A stretch of 64,000 bases of DNA from Clostridia bacterium (GCA_900769875.1 CAAGII010000016.1:19950-83949); one strand, 5' to 3'; numbered from the stretch's first letter, positions 27,533-36,795 are shown. Notes: generated by a model from the sequence alone, not told the origin. Translations and numbers: made by a program.

Positions 27533-29839
27533 TCACTCCTGCTTGCCCTTGTTGCGCCGATGCGCGCGCAGCGTGAGAATCAGGATGCCGATGAACACCA
27601 CCAGCATGCTGCCAAGACCCGTCAGAAGAAGGATGATCGGCTCGCGGTTTTCCATGATGACGCGCTTGAAGCTCGGCGCTTCCTCGCCGTTCTCCACCGC
27701 GGCGGCGGTCGTGAACTGATAGCTGTTCGCCTGACCGTGCGTATCCACCAGCACGGCTTCCCTGTTCAGCGCCCAGCGGAGCTTTTCGCTGGATAGGCGC
27801 TCGGTCAGCGCCCGGATACCCTCCGACGCTGGCGCGGAAATCACCAGCATGGCGCGGTTGACCGAATAGGGCGAGACCAGCAGCTGGATCACGCCCACCT
27901 CGGCGGCATATTGCTGGTTGAGGATCAGCTTGTCGTTGGACTCAAAGCGGGTCAGATCATCGGTATAGCGGAAGTGGAGGCTGCCGTTCAGGCTGGCGAT
28001 CATGCGGTTGGTCGATGCCTTGCCCACCAGCACAAGATTCCGGTCGGCATGGCTGACCTCGGTAAACTCATGGTCGCAGATCACGCTCAGGCTGCCGTAG
28101 GGATCGCTGCCCGCGCCAAGCATGGCCACCGCGCGGCCGCACAGGTTCAGCTCCTCAGCGTCCGGGAGCGCCGGCAGCACCACAAGCACATCATTCATGC
28201 GGCTGTTGCGCTGGAAGGGCGCGGGACGGTTGCCAAGGCTCAGGCTGACCTTTTCGCCCTGAGGCAGATAGAGCACGGAATTCTCGGCAATGTACGCCCA
28301 CGGCATGTTTAGCTGACGGGGCGTGCAGTCCAGATCCTTGACCTCAAGGTCGAAGGTGATGGTCAGATAGGTGCCTGCCACGCCCACAGCGTCCGCGGGC
28401 ACGGAGAACGCCACAGTCTCACCGTCCGCGCCATCGCGGGTCAGCTTGCGTGAGTACATGGGCAGGCTGTTGCCCCAGTAAACCGTCATCAGGCTGCGAT
28501 CCCAGTCCAGATTCTCCGAATAACGGATGTGGAAGGTGAACTTGCCCTCGCTGGAAAGCACATAGTCCTCCGGCACAGGCAGGTAGAGGGTCGCCGTCTG
28601 GTGGAACGGGCCGACAAAGCTTGCGCCGTGTCCCAGGATATCCTTGAAGGTGTACTGTCCCTCCACAGCCAGCGCGGAAAGCTTGCCGGCCTCGATGTAG
28701 GCTCTTGCTTCGCCCACACTCACATGCGCGGTGCGATCGTGCAGCTGCGATATGCGGCTCTCGTCATTGAGCAGGCGGGCGGCCTCCAGCAGCGCGGCGC
28801 GCTCGCTTGCAATCACAAGCAGGTACTCGCGCTCTCCGTCCGTCACGCGCTGAATGAGCGCTCCGGTCGGCGGCACCTCCTGATTGAGCAGCGCAAGCAG
28901 GCGGGCGGGTGTGTTGTCCTTCAATCCAAAGTAGATCACATGCTTGCGCGAGGTATCAGAAATTCTCGCGACCTCCACATCGTTCTGCGCGGAAAGCGCC
29001 GTGCCAAGGCCTGCCATCAGATTCATGGCGGCGGTCAGCTCGTCGTTGTCCATCACATCGGACACCGTGATGGCGCATTCGGCGCCCGTCTGATCCATCA
29101 TCGACAGGAAGGGATAGGGGAACACGCTCAGCTCCTCCGCCTTCTCGGACAGCTCGTAGGCGATGCGCAGACAGGTGGATTCGTCAAACTTGATCCAGTT
29201 GGCGCCGTTGTAGTCGTCCGTACAGCCCTCGTTGTCGGTCAGGCGTACGTAGGCGCCGATTTCCAGCAGGTTGTAGCCGGGGACAAGCAGCTCAACCGGC
29301 ACGGCGATATACAGCACGGTGCGGGCACGCTCCACACCCACCCGCACATAGGTGGAGTAGAAAGGCGTACCGTTCATGTAGAACGTCATCGACGATAGGT
29401 CGGACAGAATCAGGTCGGAGGCGGTATAGCACACCCGCATCAGCGCCATGGTCGGCGTGACATACTCCGGCACCTCCACATACAGGCTCAGCACCGAATA
29501 GATGCCGCGGATATACTGCACCGAGCCGAAGCCGTAGTCGGCAAAATAGGCGCCGTCCAGCCGCGCGTTCTGGAACGCCTGCTCCAGCTCGCTCTGCCGC
29601 TCCAGCTCCTGCTGAACGATGAGGTCGTTCACGCCCAGCGGCATCCGCTCCTCCGTCTCCGGCGGGAGAGGGGTCGGGGTCGCCGTCAGGTCGGACACGG
29701 GCGTGAGAACCGCTTCGGGCGCGGCAAGATCCGTCGCGTCGTTTTCAGCCAGTCCTGCTGCCGGGGCGAAGGCGCACAAAAGCGCAAGCATCCATGCAGC
29801 GATACGCAGAAAAGCTCGATTTTGACCCTTCATGTGCAT
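27533..29839 (-). CDS. BcsB-like cellulose synthase subunit (YdaN/PssD-like)
   Basis: About 768 residues; several ATGs follow one GGAGGG site and I take the second ATG of the ATG-ATG pair (29,839), with 29,842 and 29,833 as alternatives. A signal peptide (about 10-30) leads into a long extracellular beta-rich region with two alternating carbohydrate-binding and flavodoxin-like modules (SMTFYMNGTPFYSTYV; FPYPFLSMMDQT; MPWAYIAENSVLYLPQG), the BcsB pattern. One C-terminal membrane helix (PIILLLTGLGSMLVVFIGI) and a basic tail RAHRRNKGKQE follow. In BcsA-BcsB systems this partner docks on the synthase and guides the chain out. It directly follows the GT2 synthase, with which it overlaps or nearly overlaps (29,851). 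Confidence 0.85.
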   Translation of the reverse strand: MHMKGQNRAFLRIAAWMLALLCAFAPAAGLAENDATDLAAPEAVLTPVSDLTATPTPLPPETEERMPLGVNDLIVQQELERQSELEQAFQNARLDGAYFADYGFGSVQYIRGIYSVLSLYVEVPEYVTPTMALMRVCYTASDLILSDLSSMTFYMNGTPFYSTYVRVGVERARTVLYIAVPVELLVPGYNLLEIGAYVRLTDNEGCTDDYNGANWIKFDESTCLRIAYELSEKAEELSVFPYPFLSMMDQTGAECAITVSDVMDNDELTAAMNLMAGLGTALSAQNDVEVARISDTSRKHVIYFGLKDNTPARLLALLNQEVPPTGALIQRVTDGEREYLLVIASERAALLEAARLLNDESRISQLHDRTAHVSVGEARAYIEAGKLSALAVEGQYTFKDILGHGASFVGPFHQTATLYLPVPEDYVLSSEGKFTFHIRYSENLDWDRSLMTVYWGNSLPMYSRKLTRDGADGETVAFSVPADAVGVAGTYLTITFDLEVKDLDCTPRQLNMPWAYIAENSVLYLPQGEKVSLSLGNRPAPFQRNSRMNDVLVVLPALPDAEELNLCGRAVAMLGAGSDPYGSLSVICDHEFTEVSHADRNLVLVGKASTNRMIASLNGSLHFRYTDDLTRFESNDKLILNQQYAAEVGVIQLLVSPYSVNRAMLVISAPASEGIRALTERLSSEKLRWALNREAVLVDTHGQANSYQFTTAAAVENGEEAPSFKRVIMENREPIILLLTGLGSMLVVFIGILILTLRAHRRNKGKQE

Positions 29840-29850
29840 CATACCCTCCA

Positions 29851-31107
29851 TCAATCAGCCGATCTTTCCGTTTTATACCAGGTAACTTCCGTATTGGTGA
29901 TGATGCGCTTCACCGTCATGTACAGCGCGCGCAGGACGACAACCACCCACAGCTTGCAGTAGGAGAACAGCATCAGCATGACGATGAGCGCCGATTCCAG
30001 GTTGAACTCGTTCTTTTCAAGGCTCAGCGTCAGCATCACGTTGAATTCAAACAGGATGCAGGCCATGACCCACACCAATGTGGACAGCCCTCCGAGGGTC
30101 ACGTGCGCGTAGCCCAGGATGCCCAGCACAAAGATGGTGTCGGAGCATACCAGCGCCGTGGCCATCAGCAGGTAAACCAGCGAGTAATACAGTACGTCCA
30201 GGCGCATCCTGCCGCCCCGGGGATCGAAGATGTACTTGAAGTTGTTGGCCAGCACGTACAGATTGCCCATGGCCCAGCGGGTGCGCTGCTTGAACCAGAT
30301 GTCCAGCCGGAACGGCTCCTGCTCCCATGTGACGGCAGCGGGGATCTGCCGGATTTTGTAGCCCATGCGGTAAATGCGGAAGCTGATTTCCGTATCCTCG
30401 GAAAGCGCCTTCGGGTCCCATCCGCCGATCTTCTCAATGATGTGGCGGTGGATCACGAAATTCGTACCGGGAATGGTGCACAGTCCGAAGAAGAACCACC
30501 GACCCGCCTGATTCATGCACTGGTGCGCGAGGGTCTCGATGTTGACAAAGCGGGTCAGCAGCGAGGCGTTGCGGTTGCGGGTGCGGAACTTGCCGATTAC
30601 CGCGCCCAGCGAATCATCCGCCATCAGGTGCTCCACCAGAATGCGAAGCGCCTGCGGCTCCGGCGTGTTGTCCGCGTCATAGATGGCGAACACCGAGCCG
30701 CGCGCCACCGAGTAGCCGATATTCAGCGCGTTTGACTTGCCCGTGCCGCCCACCACATTGTCGGTGCTGACCACCATCAGCATGCGATCCGGATTCTCCG
30801 CCTGAATGGCGGCGAGCGCCTCCGCCGTGTTGTCGGACGAGTTGTCGTTGATGACGATGATCTCATAGCGATCCTTCGGATAGTCGAAGCGGAGCAGCGC
30901 CTGCACCGTGCGGCGGATGACGGCGCTCTCGTTATGCGCGGGCACCATCACCGATACGAAGGGGTACTCCTCCAGCGGTATGTGAGGGTCCTCCTTGCCC
31001 ATGCGGTAGTAATAGATGAAGCCGCCCACCGACAGCAGCACATTGATGCCCATCAGCGTCCAGATGGCGATCATGGAAAAAAGGGTCAGGTAATCAATCA
31101 GACTCAT
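29851..31107 (-). CDS. Processive family 2 glycosyltransferase (YdaM/PssC-like polysaccharide synthase)
   Basis: 418 residues. One N-terminal membrane helix (about 8-33), a GT-A domain (50-285), and three to four C-terminal membrane helices that form the export channel. Catalytic motifs are all present: D88 in VINDNS, D144-A-D146, E237-D238 in ALSEDTE (the catalytic base region) and Q274-R-T-R-W278, the QxxRW signature of processive synthases of cellulose, chitin, hyaluronan and poly-GlcNAc type. There is no PilZ domain, so c-di-GMP control must come from another protein, as in YdaK/PssE systems. The start overlaps the stop of the DUF2334 gene by four bases. The likely substrate is UDP-HexNAc; ManNAc is suggested by the epimerase gene. 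Confidence 0.92.
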   Translation of the reverse strand: MSLIDYLTLFSMIAIWTLMGINVLLSVGGFIYYYRMGKEDPHIPLEEYPFVSVMVPAHNESAVIRRTVQALLRFDYPKDRYEIIVINDNSSDNTAEALAAIQAENPDRMLMVVSTDNVVGGTGKSNALNIGYSVARGSVFAIYDADNTPEPQALRILVEHLMADDSLGAVIGKFRTRNRNASLLTRFVNIETLAHQCMNQAGRWFFFGLCTIPGTNFVIHRHIIEKIGGWDPKALSEDTEISFRIYRMGYKIRQIPAAVTWEQEPFRLDIWFKQRTRWAMGNLYVLANNFKYIFDPRGGRMRLDVLYYSLVYLLMATALVCSDTIFVLGILGYAHVTLGGLSTLVWVMACILFEFNVMLTLSLEKNEFNLESALIVMLMLFSYCKLWVVVVLRALYMTVKRIITNTEVTWYKTERSAD

Positions 31108-32672
31108 TTTTCCACGCTCCTTTTGTCCGTACGCTGTTTCGCGTCCCTGAGCTTTCTGTATCGCGTCGGATGAAGCATGCTGCTGCGCATTGCCCGGCGC
31201 GCGAGGAAGATGGCGATGGCGAAGAAGGTGCTTGCGACGATCACGAACAACATAATCAGCTTGTTGCTGGTCTGAATCTGCTGCGTCATGTACTGCTCAA
31301 AGCCGCGCTCGAACCGGTACTCCTCGTACTCAAAGGGCTCGTAGGCAAGGCTGACCTGCGTTCCGTTGACCTCCACCACGCCCAGGGCGCTGCGATACAC
31401 ATAGTCGCTGCCGATGTAGACCGAGTGATCCATGTCCGTCAGGCTCTTCAGGGCGCGGCGGCTGCGCTTGAGCGTCTGCACAAAGCGGCGCAGGGTCTCC
31501 AGATCGTCGTTCACGTTCAGGTAAATCGCCTGCGCGTAGGCCGTGGTGAACGCGCCCTCATCCTGCGAGTAGGGCGCAAGCAGCTGATGACCGTCATACC
31601 ATGCGAGGTTTTCGCCGTCCGCGCGATCGAGGAGCTGATCGTCGCTGTCAAAGAGCAGCACCGTCCTGAAGCCCTGAATGGCCTCCAGCCCGCGCTTGCT
31701 GAACAGGTAGGCCTCGGGTGCCTCCAGCGCCACAGGGTACACGCCGTAGCGCGTGTAGGCGCTGTAGGCGGTCGACAGCTGACTTTTGTAGGTTTCCATA
31801 TCCACGCGCGAGAGCGATACCAGCGGCGCATGCAGCACAATGCCCGCGCCGGTGGACTGAATGTAGCGCAGCCATTCACAGAAGCGCTTCATGGACGGAT
31901 AGTCCGCGTTCTCATACACGGGCATCACGCACACCGCGTAGGGCACGCCCTCCTCCCTGAGCATATCCGTCACGCGCGAGAGATCCTCCGGCTCATAGAA
32001 GGGATAGATATTGTCCAGCACCAGATACTGGCCATAGGCGACGGGGTCGTTCTTGTACGGCCACATCCACGCCTGCAGGCAGGTAGCCAGCTCCGCTGCC
32101 AGCAGCGGCTCGTTCGCGTCGCAATACGCCATGTGGGTGATGCTGCCCAGCGTTTTGCACAGCGGATAGGATTGGCTGTCCACAAACAGCGATCCGCCAA
32201 TGACGGCGGATTCGCCGTCCAGCAGCGCGATGCCGGAGCGCGACAGCAGCATGTCGCTCGTGCTGCCCGATTCCGTTTCGCAGCGCACCACCACAGACCC
32301 TGTCAGCATCACGGTTCTCGCCAGCTGCTCCAGCGCGCCGCCGCCCACCACGAACACAGGCCTTGTGCCCGTGCGCAGCTCATGAGCGGTCTGCTCATTC
32401 AGGATGCGGTTTTCGGCAAGCAGCACAATCACCGCATCATACCCGTCGAGCGATTGGGCGGTCCAGGCGTCTGCATAGTCGCAGCGAAGCGACGAGTAGG
32501 TCATGATTCTTTGCAGCTCCCGCAAATTGGCGGACGCCACGCTGTCATTCTCCGCGTCGTGCAGCACCAGCAATCGCAGCACCTCCGCCCGTGCTGCCTG
32601 CGGCGGAGGGCAGCATGTTAGAAGCAGCGTAATCGCGAGCAGCCACGCTGTCCATCGCAATTTACACATCAT
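31104..32672 (-). CDS. DUF2334 secreted deacetylase-like protein (YdaL/PssB-like)
   Basis: 522 residues. A signal peptide with a Cys-rich end (LLLTCCPPPQAARA), an N-terminal domain related to flavodoxin-like folds (about 30-200, VLRLLVLHDAEND and VFVVGGGALEQL), then the DUF2334 domain (about 215-430), a polysaccharide-deacetylase-like barrel with LDNIYPFYEPEDL, CVMPVYENADY and GIVLHAP (metal-site-like His). One C-terminal membrane helix (about 470-492) ends in a basic cytoplasmic tail. The homologue YdaL/PssB sits at the same place in the yda and pss operons. It overlaps the YdaK-like gene by 11 bases and the synthase gene by four. It may remove acetyl groups from the chain, but no such activity is established for the family. 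Confidence 0.83.
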   Translation of the reverse strand: MMCKLRWTAWLLAITLLLTCCPPPQAARAEVLRLLVLHDAENDSVASANLRELQRIMTYSSLRCDYADAWTAQSLDGYDAVIVLLAENRILNEQTAHELRTGTRPVFVVGGGALEQLARTVMLTGSVVVRCETESGSTSDMLLSRSGIALLDGESAVIGGSLFVDSQSYPLCKTLGSITHMAYCDANEPLLAAELATCLQAWMWPYKNDPVAYGQYLVLDNIYPFYEPEDLSRVTDMLREEGVPYAVCVMPVYENADYPSMKRFCEWLRYIQSTGAGIVLHAPLVSLSRVDMETYKSQLSTAYSAYTRYGVYPVALEAPEAYLFSKRGLEAIQGFRTVLLFDSDDQLLDRADGENLAWYDGHQLLAPYSQDEGAFTTAYAQAIYLNVNDDLETLRRFVQTLKRSRRALKSLTDMDHSVYIGSDYVYRSALGVVEVNGTQVSLAYEPFEYEEYRFERGFEQYMTQQIQTSNKLIMLFVIVASTFFAIAIFLARRAMRSSMLHPTRYRKLRDAKQRTDKRSVEK

Positions 32673-33525
32673 ACACCAGCTCTGCTTCCACGGCCTTGCG
32701 GAAACGGATCATATCGTTGCCGTAGATTTCCTTGTTGTACTGCTTGCAGGCTACGCGGACATCCACCTTGGTGCCTGCCTCCAGAATATGGTCGAAGCGA
32801 TTGGTGGTCGCAAGCGCGTTGAGCAGTCTGCCGCGCACGATGCTGCTGTCGCGCTCGTTGGTGGTCAGAAGAATGACCAGCGAGCCCTTGTCATCCACCG
32901 TATACACACGGTCCTCCACACGGACGCTGTCCCTGATGACCTCGCTGATGCACTTGCGCAGGTCAAGGAAGCTGTTGGCAGGCAGCATGCCGCGCAGCTC
33001 CGACTCATAGCGCAGCTGCACCTCCATCAGCGACACAGGCAGGTTGTTGCGTTCGCAGTAGTGCACCATGATCTGCAGATCGCGATAGAGCGCGCGCAGG
33101 TTGTACATGCCGGTGACATTGTCCACCAGCACCAGCTCCTCCACCTGCTGGCGCAGCATCTCATTCTCGCTGAACAGACCCTGAATGCCGGCGCAGTACA
33201 TCTGCGCGCCCACAGCGCCAAGCATGGGCAGCGGCGCAAGCGCATAGTCCAGCAGATACAGCACATGTCCGCGGATGTACACGCCATAGAGCTTGTAGGT
33301 GATCCACACGCAGGTAATGGTGCCGCACAGCGCAAGGCAGGCCGAGGGTCGCCCGAAATAGCCGACAAGCACCGCGACGTCCATGGCAAAGAGCACCACC
33401 AGGTAGGTCACCCGCATCTCCTCAGACGCAAAGGTCATGATCAGCGCCTGTGCCATTGCCCAGAGGATCAGTAGCAGCATCGCTACGTCACGCAGAAGCT
33501 GGGCCTGTTGTTCCGTTCTTCTCAC
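32662..33525 (-). CDS. YdaK/PssE-like c-di-GMP receptor with degenerate GGDEF domain
   Basis: 287 residues from a GTG eight bases after GAGGAG; a GTG three codons upstream (33,534) is possible. Four membrane helices (about 10-32, 38-58, 62-80, 88-112) precede a GGDEF-fold domain that starts with LVDNVTGMYN. The active-site loop is degenerate: residues 211-215 read DDKGS instead of GG(D/E)EF. The inhibitory I-site RxxD is intact as R202-V-E-D205, and it is exactly five residues before the loop, the spacing seen in active cyclases. This combination defines c-di-GMP receptors such as B. subtilis YdaK and Listeria PssE. It is expected to bind c-di-GMP and switch on the synthase in the membrane. 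Confidence 0.87.
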   Translation of the reverse strand: MRRTEQQAQLLRDVAMLLLILWAMAQALIMTFASEEMRVTYLVVLFAMDVAVLVGYFGRPSACLALCGTITCVWITYKLYGVYIRGHVLYLLDYALAPLPMLGAVGAQMYCAGIQGLFSENEMLRQQVEELVLVDNVTGMYNLRALYRDLQIMVHYCERNNLPVSLMEVQLRYESELRGMLPANSFLDLRKCISEVIRDSVRVEDRVYTVDDKGSLVILLTTNERDSSIVRGRLLNALATTNRFDHILEAGTKVDVRVACKQYNKEIYGNDMIRFRKAVEAELVYDV

Positions 33526-33530
33526 GGCAC

Positions 33531-35048
33531 TCACTCCTCGTCAAGCTCGATATTCTTGGTGCGGTTGAGCATCTCGGTGATAAAGAGCACCACCAGCACG
33601 TCAATGGTCATCCCCATCAGGAAGCTTTCGCGCAGCAGCTCGCTGTCGCCCGACATCACCAGCACCGTCAGGATTTCCAGCACAGCCATCACAATGAGCA
33701 GGCCGATCAGCTCCTTGTAGCGGGCCTCCCAGCGCTCATCCTCCCGGGTCATCTGCTTCTTGCGCATCAGCAGCACCACGCCCAGCAGCAGCACCATACC
33801 GGCTGTTTTCGGGGCGCTCTGCGCCTTGAAGGTGGACCATACGCTCATGAACGGCGTTTTGGCCATCGGTGGCAGACCGACGCTCTGCTCGTAGTTGCCG
33901 CTGTAGTCCGACCTTGTGATAAACGCCTGATACACGCCGCGGTCAAACATGCCCAGCAGCGACACGGGATGGCTCAGGTAATAGCGCAGCACATCCACCG
34001 TGCTGTAGCGGTCAAAGAAGCCCTCGTCCAGCACGCCGTCCTCCGGCAGCACCACGGGATACTCCTGATCGCCATAGGTGTCCGTAAGCACGGAATAGCG
34101 CGGCTCAATTCCGAAGTATTCCAGCGCCCGGGTCGGGTCATCAGCCTGAAAGAGCACGCCGCGCGTCATCTGATTGTACTTGGCTGTGCGCGTCTGCCGA
34201 TCCAGCATCACGCCCGTGTACATCACGCTGCAAACGATGAGCAGGAGCGCTGTCACAAAGCTCAGCATGCGCAGCGGCAGATCCTTCCTTTCGGTAAACA
34301 CGCGCCAGCAGATCACGGCTGCGACGATTCCCAGCAGCGCGCAGTACCTGTTGACATTGGTCAGCGCCAGCACGCCGGCTGCCAGCATCACAAGCGAAAG
34401 TCCCGTCTGTTTGCCGCCGGGCAGGAGAAACAGCACGTCGGCAACGCACAGCAGCGCAAGCGCCTCCAGGGGCGATGTGTAGAGCGACGCGAAACGCACC
34501 ACCAGCGTGGAATCGGCAAACACCAGCACGCTCGCCGCCGCAAGCAGCAGCCCCTCGGAATACCTCGGCACGCGCCTGAGCATATTGTACAAAAGCGGGT
34601 AGAGCAGCGCAAGGTAGATCGCCATGTACAGCCCCGCAAGGAAGCGCATATCAAACAGCGTATCTCTCGTGAGCAGCGTATCCAGGCCGATCGCAAGGCG
34701 CGCCATGACCTTCAGCAGCATCGGCGTGACGCCCGGCGGCATCGCGTTGTCCTCAATATAATAGGTACGTTCGTAATAGCTGAAGTACGCTTCCGTGCTT
34801 TCCGGGTTGATACGCGACAGCCCCACATCCGCGAGCACCGTATCCAGACTGCCGTCGTTGGACAGGCCGAGATACGGCGGCAGAAGCAGCATATAGGTCA
34901 TCAGCGCCGCGATGATCAGCAGCGCGACCAGCGCCAGATGTGCCGGACGGTACTGATTGCGCATCGACCGGTCGAACCGGCGGATCGCTTCCAGCAGGTG
35001 GAAATAGCATCTCGCGATCCATTTGAACGCGAGCACAATCCATTTCAT
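33531..35048 (-). CDS. GT-C-like membrane protein, single-copy relative of the tandem protein
   Basis: 505 residues from the ATG of MKWIVLAF, seven bases after GGAGG. About 11 membrane helices. The first extracellular loop carries LSNDGSLDTVLADVGLSR, then PPGVTPMLLKVMARL, matching the acidic motif and proline loop of each half of the 1008-residue protein. A later extracellular segment reads LFQADDPTRALEYFGIEP and YYLSHPVSLLGMFDRG, again parallel to both halves. It is inserted between the YdaJ-like and YdaK-like genes, which are adjacent in B. subtilis, and its stop overlaps the YdaK-like coding region. A glycosyltransferase or flippase-like role in decorating the polymer is inference. Confidence 0.76.
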   Translation of the reverse strand: MKWIVLAFKWIARCYFHLLEAIRRFDRSMRNQYRPAHLALVALLIIAALMTYMLLLPPYLGLSNDGSLDTVLADVGLSRINPESTEAYFSYYERTYYIEDNAMPPGVTPMLLKVMARLAIGLDTLLTRDTLFDMRFLAGLYMAIYLALLYPLLYNMLRRVPRYSEGLLLAAASVLVFADSTLVVRFASLYTSPLEALALLCVADVLFLLPGGKQTGLSLVMLAAGVLALTNVNRYCALLGIVAAVICWRVFTERKDLPLRMLSFVTALLLIVCSVMYTGVMLDRQTRTAKYNQMTRGVLFQADDPTRALEYFGIEPRYSVLTDTYGDQEYPVVLPEDGVLDEGFFDRYSTVDVLRYYLSHPVSLLGMFDRGVYQAFITRSDYSGNYEQSVGLPPMAKTPFMSVWSTFKAQSAPKTAGMVLLLGVVLLMRKKQMTREDERWEARYKELIGLLIVMAVLEILTVLVMSGDSELLRESFLMGMTIDVLVVLFITEMLNRTKNIELDEE

Positions 35049-35092
35049 GCCGCTCCTCCTTTCCTGATGAAGATGGGCTGGCCGGGCGCGTG

Positions 35093-36703
35093 TCAGCCTC
35101 CTGAGGGCTGATGTGCGGCTGCGCCCTGCCACGCGAGCAGCGCCTGCAGCACATCATATGCGTAAAGCGAGCGATCTGTCGCCCGGCCATAGCCGCCCGC
35201 GAGCGGCCCAGTGAAGCAGCGAAGCCGCTCCATGCGCGCAAGGGCAAGCCGCTGCAGCTCTTCCCTGCCGCAGATCTGCCCGATCTGCGCCGCAAGGGCA
35301 TAGATCGCGGTGGATTCATACGCATAGCCCGGCACGACACGCCCCTGCGTATCGTAGCTGGCGTAGAGCGGGCCCTGCCGGAGCATAGCTTCCAGCCATT
35401 GCAGGGTACGCTCCTGAACAATTCCCGCCTCTGCGGCGCGGAGCACGGTCACCATCGCCTCGGTCATGTGCAGCGTATCGCCCGTATAGGTATCCGTCGC
35501 GGAATCGTAGCGCGGATAGTAGAGCGGAAACGCGTCGCTGATGAGGCCGCCTGTCAGGATTGCCTCCGCGCGGTCCGCCGCGCCATTCCAGCGAACGTCC
35601 AGCGGGGCAATGCGGCGCATGGCCGCAGGATGCTGATAGCACAGCGTGACCTGCAGCGTGGTCTGTCCGTCCGCATACTGGGAGAAATCGCGCATGAGCT
35701 GCTGCTGCACGCACGCGTTGTAGAGCGCGTGCGCCATCTGCGACGCGTCCGCGCGGTAGCCTCCCCACGCGCTTTCGGCGCTATAGAGCGCGTCGATCAC
35801 GCGCAGATCATCCAACGACGCGTTGACAGCGCCCTTTTCGCCATCCACCGTCTGCCATGCAAGCAGTCCGTTCTCAAGCAGCGTATCCCGGGCGGCGTGC
35901 CACACAAGATCAAACAGCGCCTGATCGCCCGACTCCAGCGCATAGCGCATCAGCAGTCCCTGCGTTTCCGAGAGCACGACGCGCCCCGGCGTGATCCCGT
36001 CCTCCGAGACTACGGCGGAGGACGGCATGGTGCCGTCCTGCCGGATCAGCGTCCGCGCAAAGGCGTCCAGCTGCTTAAGCTGCCCGCCGCGCGCGTAGTC
36101 CAGGATGCGCGCGATCCCATCGCTATCGGGCATCGCCGTGGTACTCAGCACCAGCCGCCCCTGCGCGTCCAGCACTGCAAGACTCGGCACACTGTGCAGC
36201 CCAAGCGACGCAAAGAGCGACGCCTGCGGATCCATCAGTGTATCACGCGAAATTCCAAGGGCGCGCAGCTGCTCGCTCGCCTGCGCGTAATCATCGCCGC
36301 GCACGCCCTCGCGGCAGACCAGTAGAAGAGGGCTGCCCGCAGCCTCCGCAGCGGCGGCGGCTTCCTCAAAGCCGCTTTCCAGATAGCGCTTGCAGTCTCC
36401 GCACCAGCTCGACCAGAAGAGCAGCAGCGCCGGCTTGCCGCGCATATCGCGCAGCTCCTGCGTCTTTCCCGCGCCGTCCGCAAGCGGCAGATCGAAGGTC
36501 AGATAAAGGCGCGTCGGATCAGGCTCCAGATCCGCGGCCTGCAACAGACCGCCGGACGTGGGCGTAGGCGTCTGCGCCGCGCCAGGCTGCGCCTCCTCGC
36601 CTCCCATCAGAAGCAGCGCGGCCAGCGCAAGCATCACAAGCGCGGCCAGCACGCAAAGGACGATCAGCACACAAATGCTTCCTGTAAGCCTTTTGTCCTT
36701 CAT
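35093..36703 (-). CDS. Membrane-anchored thioredoxin-like domain fused to a GH8-like (YdaJ-like) domain
   Basis: 536 residues from the ATG of MKDKRLTG, about nine bases after AGAGGTG. A membrane anchor (8-33) and a Pro/Thr linker lead to a TlpA/AhpC-type thioredoxin domain (about 65-195) with W100-C101-G-D-C104 and the cis-Pro V172-P173. Residues about 200-536 match the alpha/alpha barrel of GH8: LSETQGLLMRYALESGD (E246 at the catalytic acid position), then LLAWQ and NASLDDLRVIDALYSAESAWGG. In B. subtilis the first yda gene, ydaJ, encodes a GH8-type enzyme without a thioredoxin part. The GH8 domain may cut the nascent polymer, as BcsZ does in cellulose systems. Why a redox domain is attached is unknown. 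Confidence 0.8.
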   Translation of the reverse strand: MKDKRLTGSICVLIVLCVLAALVMLALAALLLMGGEEAQPGAAQTPTPTSGGLLQAADLEPDPTRLYLTFDLPLADGAGKTQELRDMRGKPALLLFWSSWCGDCKRYLESGFEEAAAAAEAAGSPLLLVCREGVRGDDYAQASEQLRALGISRDTLMDPQASLFASLGLHSVPSLAVLDAQGRLVLSTTAMPDSDGIARILDYARGGQLKQLDAFARTLIRQDGTMPSSAVVSEDGITPGRVVLSETQGLLMRYALESGDQALFDLVWHAARDTLLENGLLAWQTVDGEKGAVNASLDDLRVIDALYSAESAWGGYRADASQMAHALYNACVQQQLMRDFSQYADGQTTLQVTLCYQHPAAMRRIAPLDVRWNGAADRAEAILTGGLISDAFPLYYPRYDSATDTYTGDTLHMTEAMVTVLRAAEAGIVQERTLQWLEAMLRQGPLYASYDTQGRVVPGYAYESTAIYALAAQIGQICGREELQRLALARMERLRCFTGPLAGGYGRATDRSLYAYDVLQALLAWQGAAAHQPSGG

Positions 36704-36739
36704 ATGCGCATCACCTCTGACATGCATTTGCCCCGCTTC

Positions 36740-36767
36740 ATTGTACAGCTTCATGACGGTTTGTCAA
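36740..36767 (-). promoter_or_regulatory. Promoter of the polysaccharide operon
   Basis: Minus strand TTGACA (36762-36767), 16-base spacer, TACAAT (36740-36745). It lies between wecB and the YdaJ-like gene. A GC stem (AGCGGC/GCCGCT, about 36772-36794) just after the wecB stop may separate the two units, although it lacks a good T-tract. Confidence 0.75.
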
Positions 36768-36795
36768 TAGGAAGCGGCTGGAAAAAGGCCGCTCA

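Noticed and set aside
30047..30437. Small minus-strand frames inside the GT2 gene
   Set aside because: They are out-of-frame shadows of the synthase, which has all catalytic motifs in its own frame.
36704..36795. Search for a c-di-GMP riboswitch before the polysaccharide operon
   Set aside because: The leader from the predicted start site to the ATG is only about 30 bases, too short for a GEMM riboswitch, and no GEMM-like core is visible.
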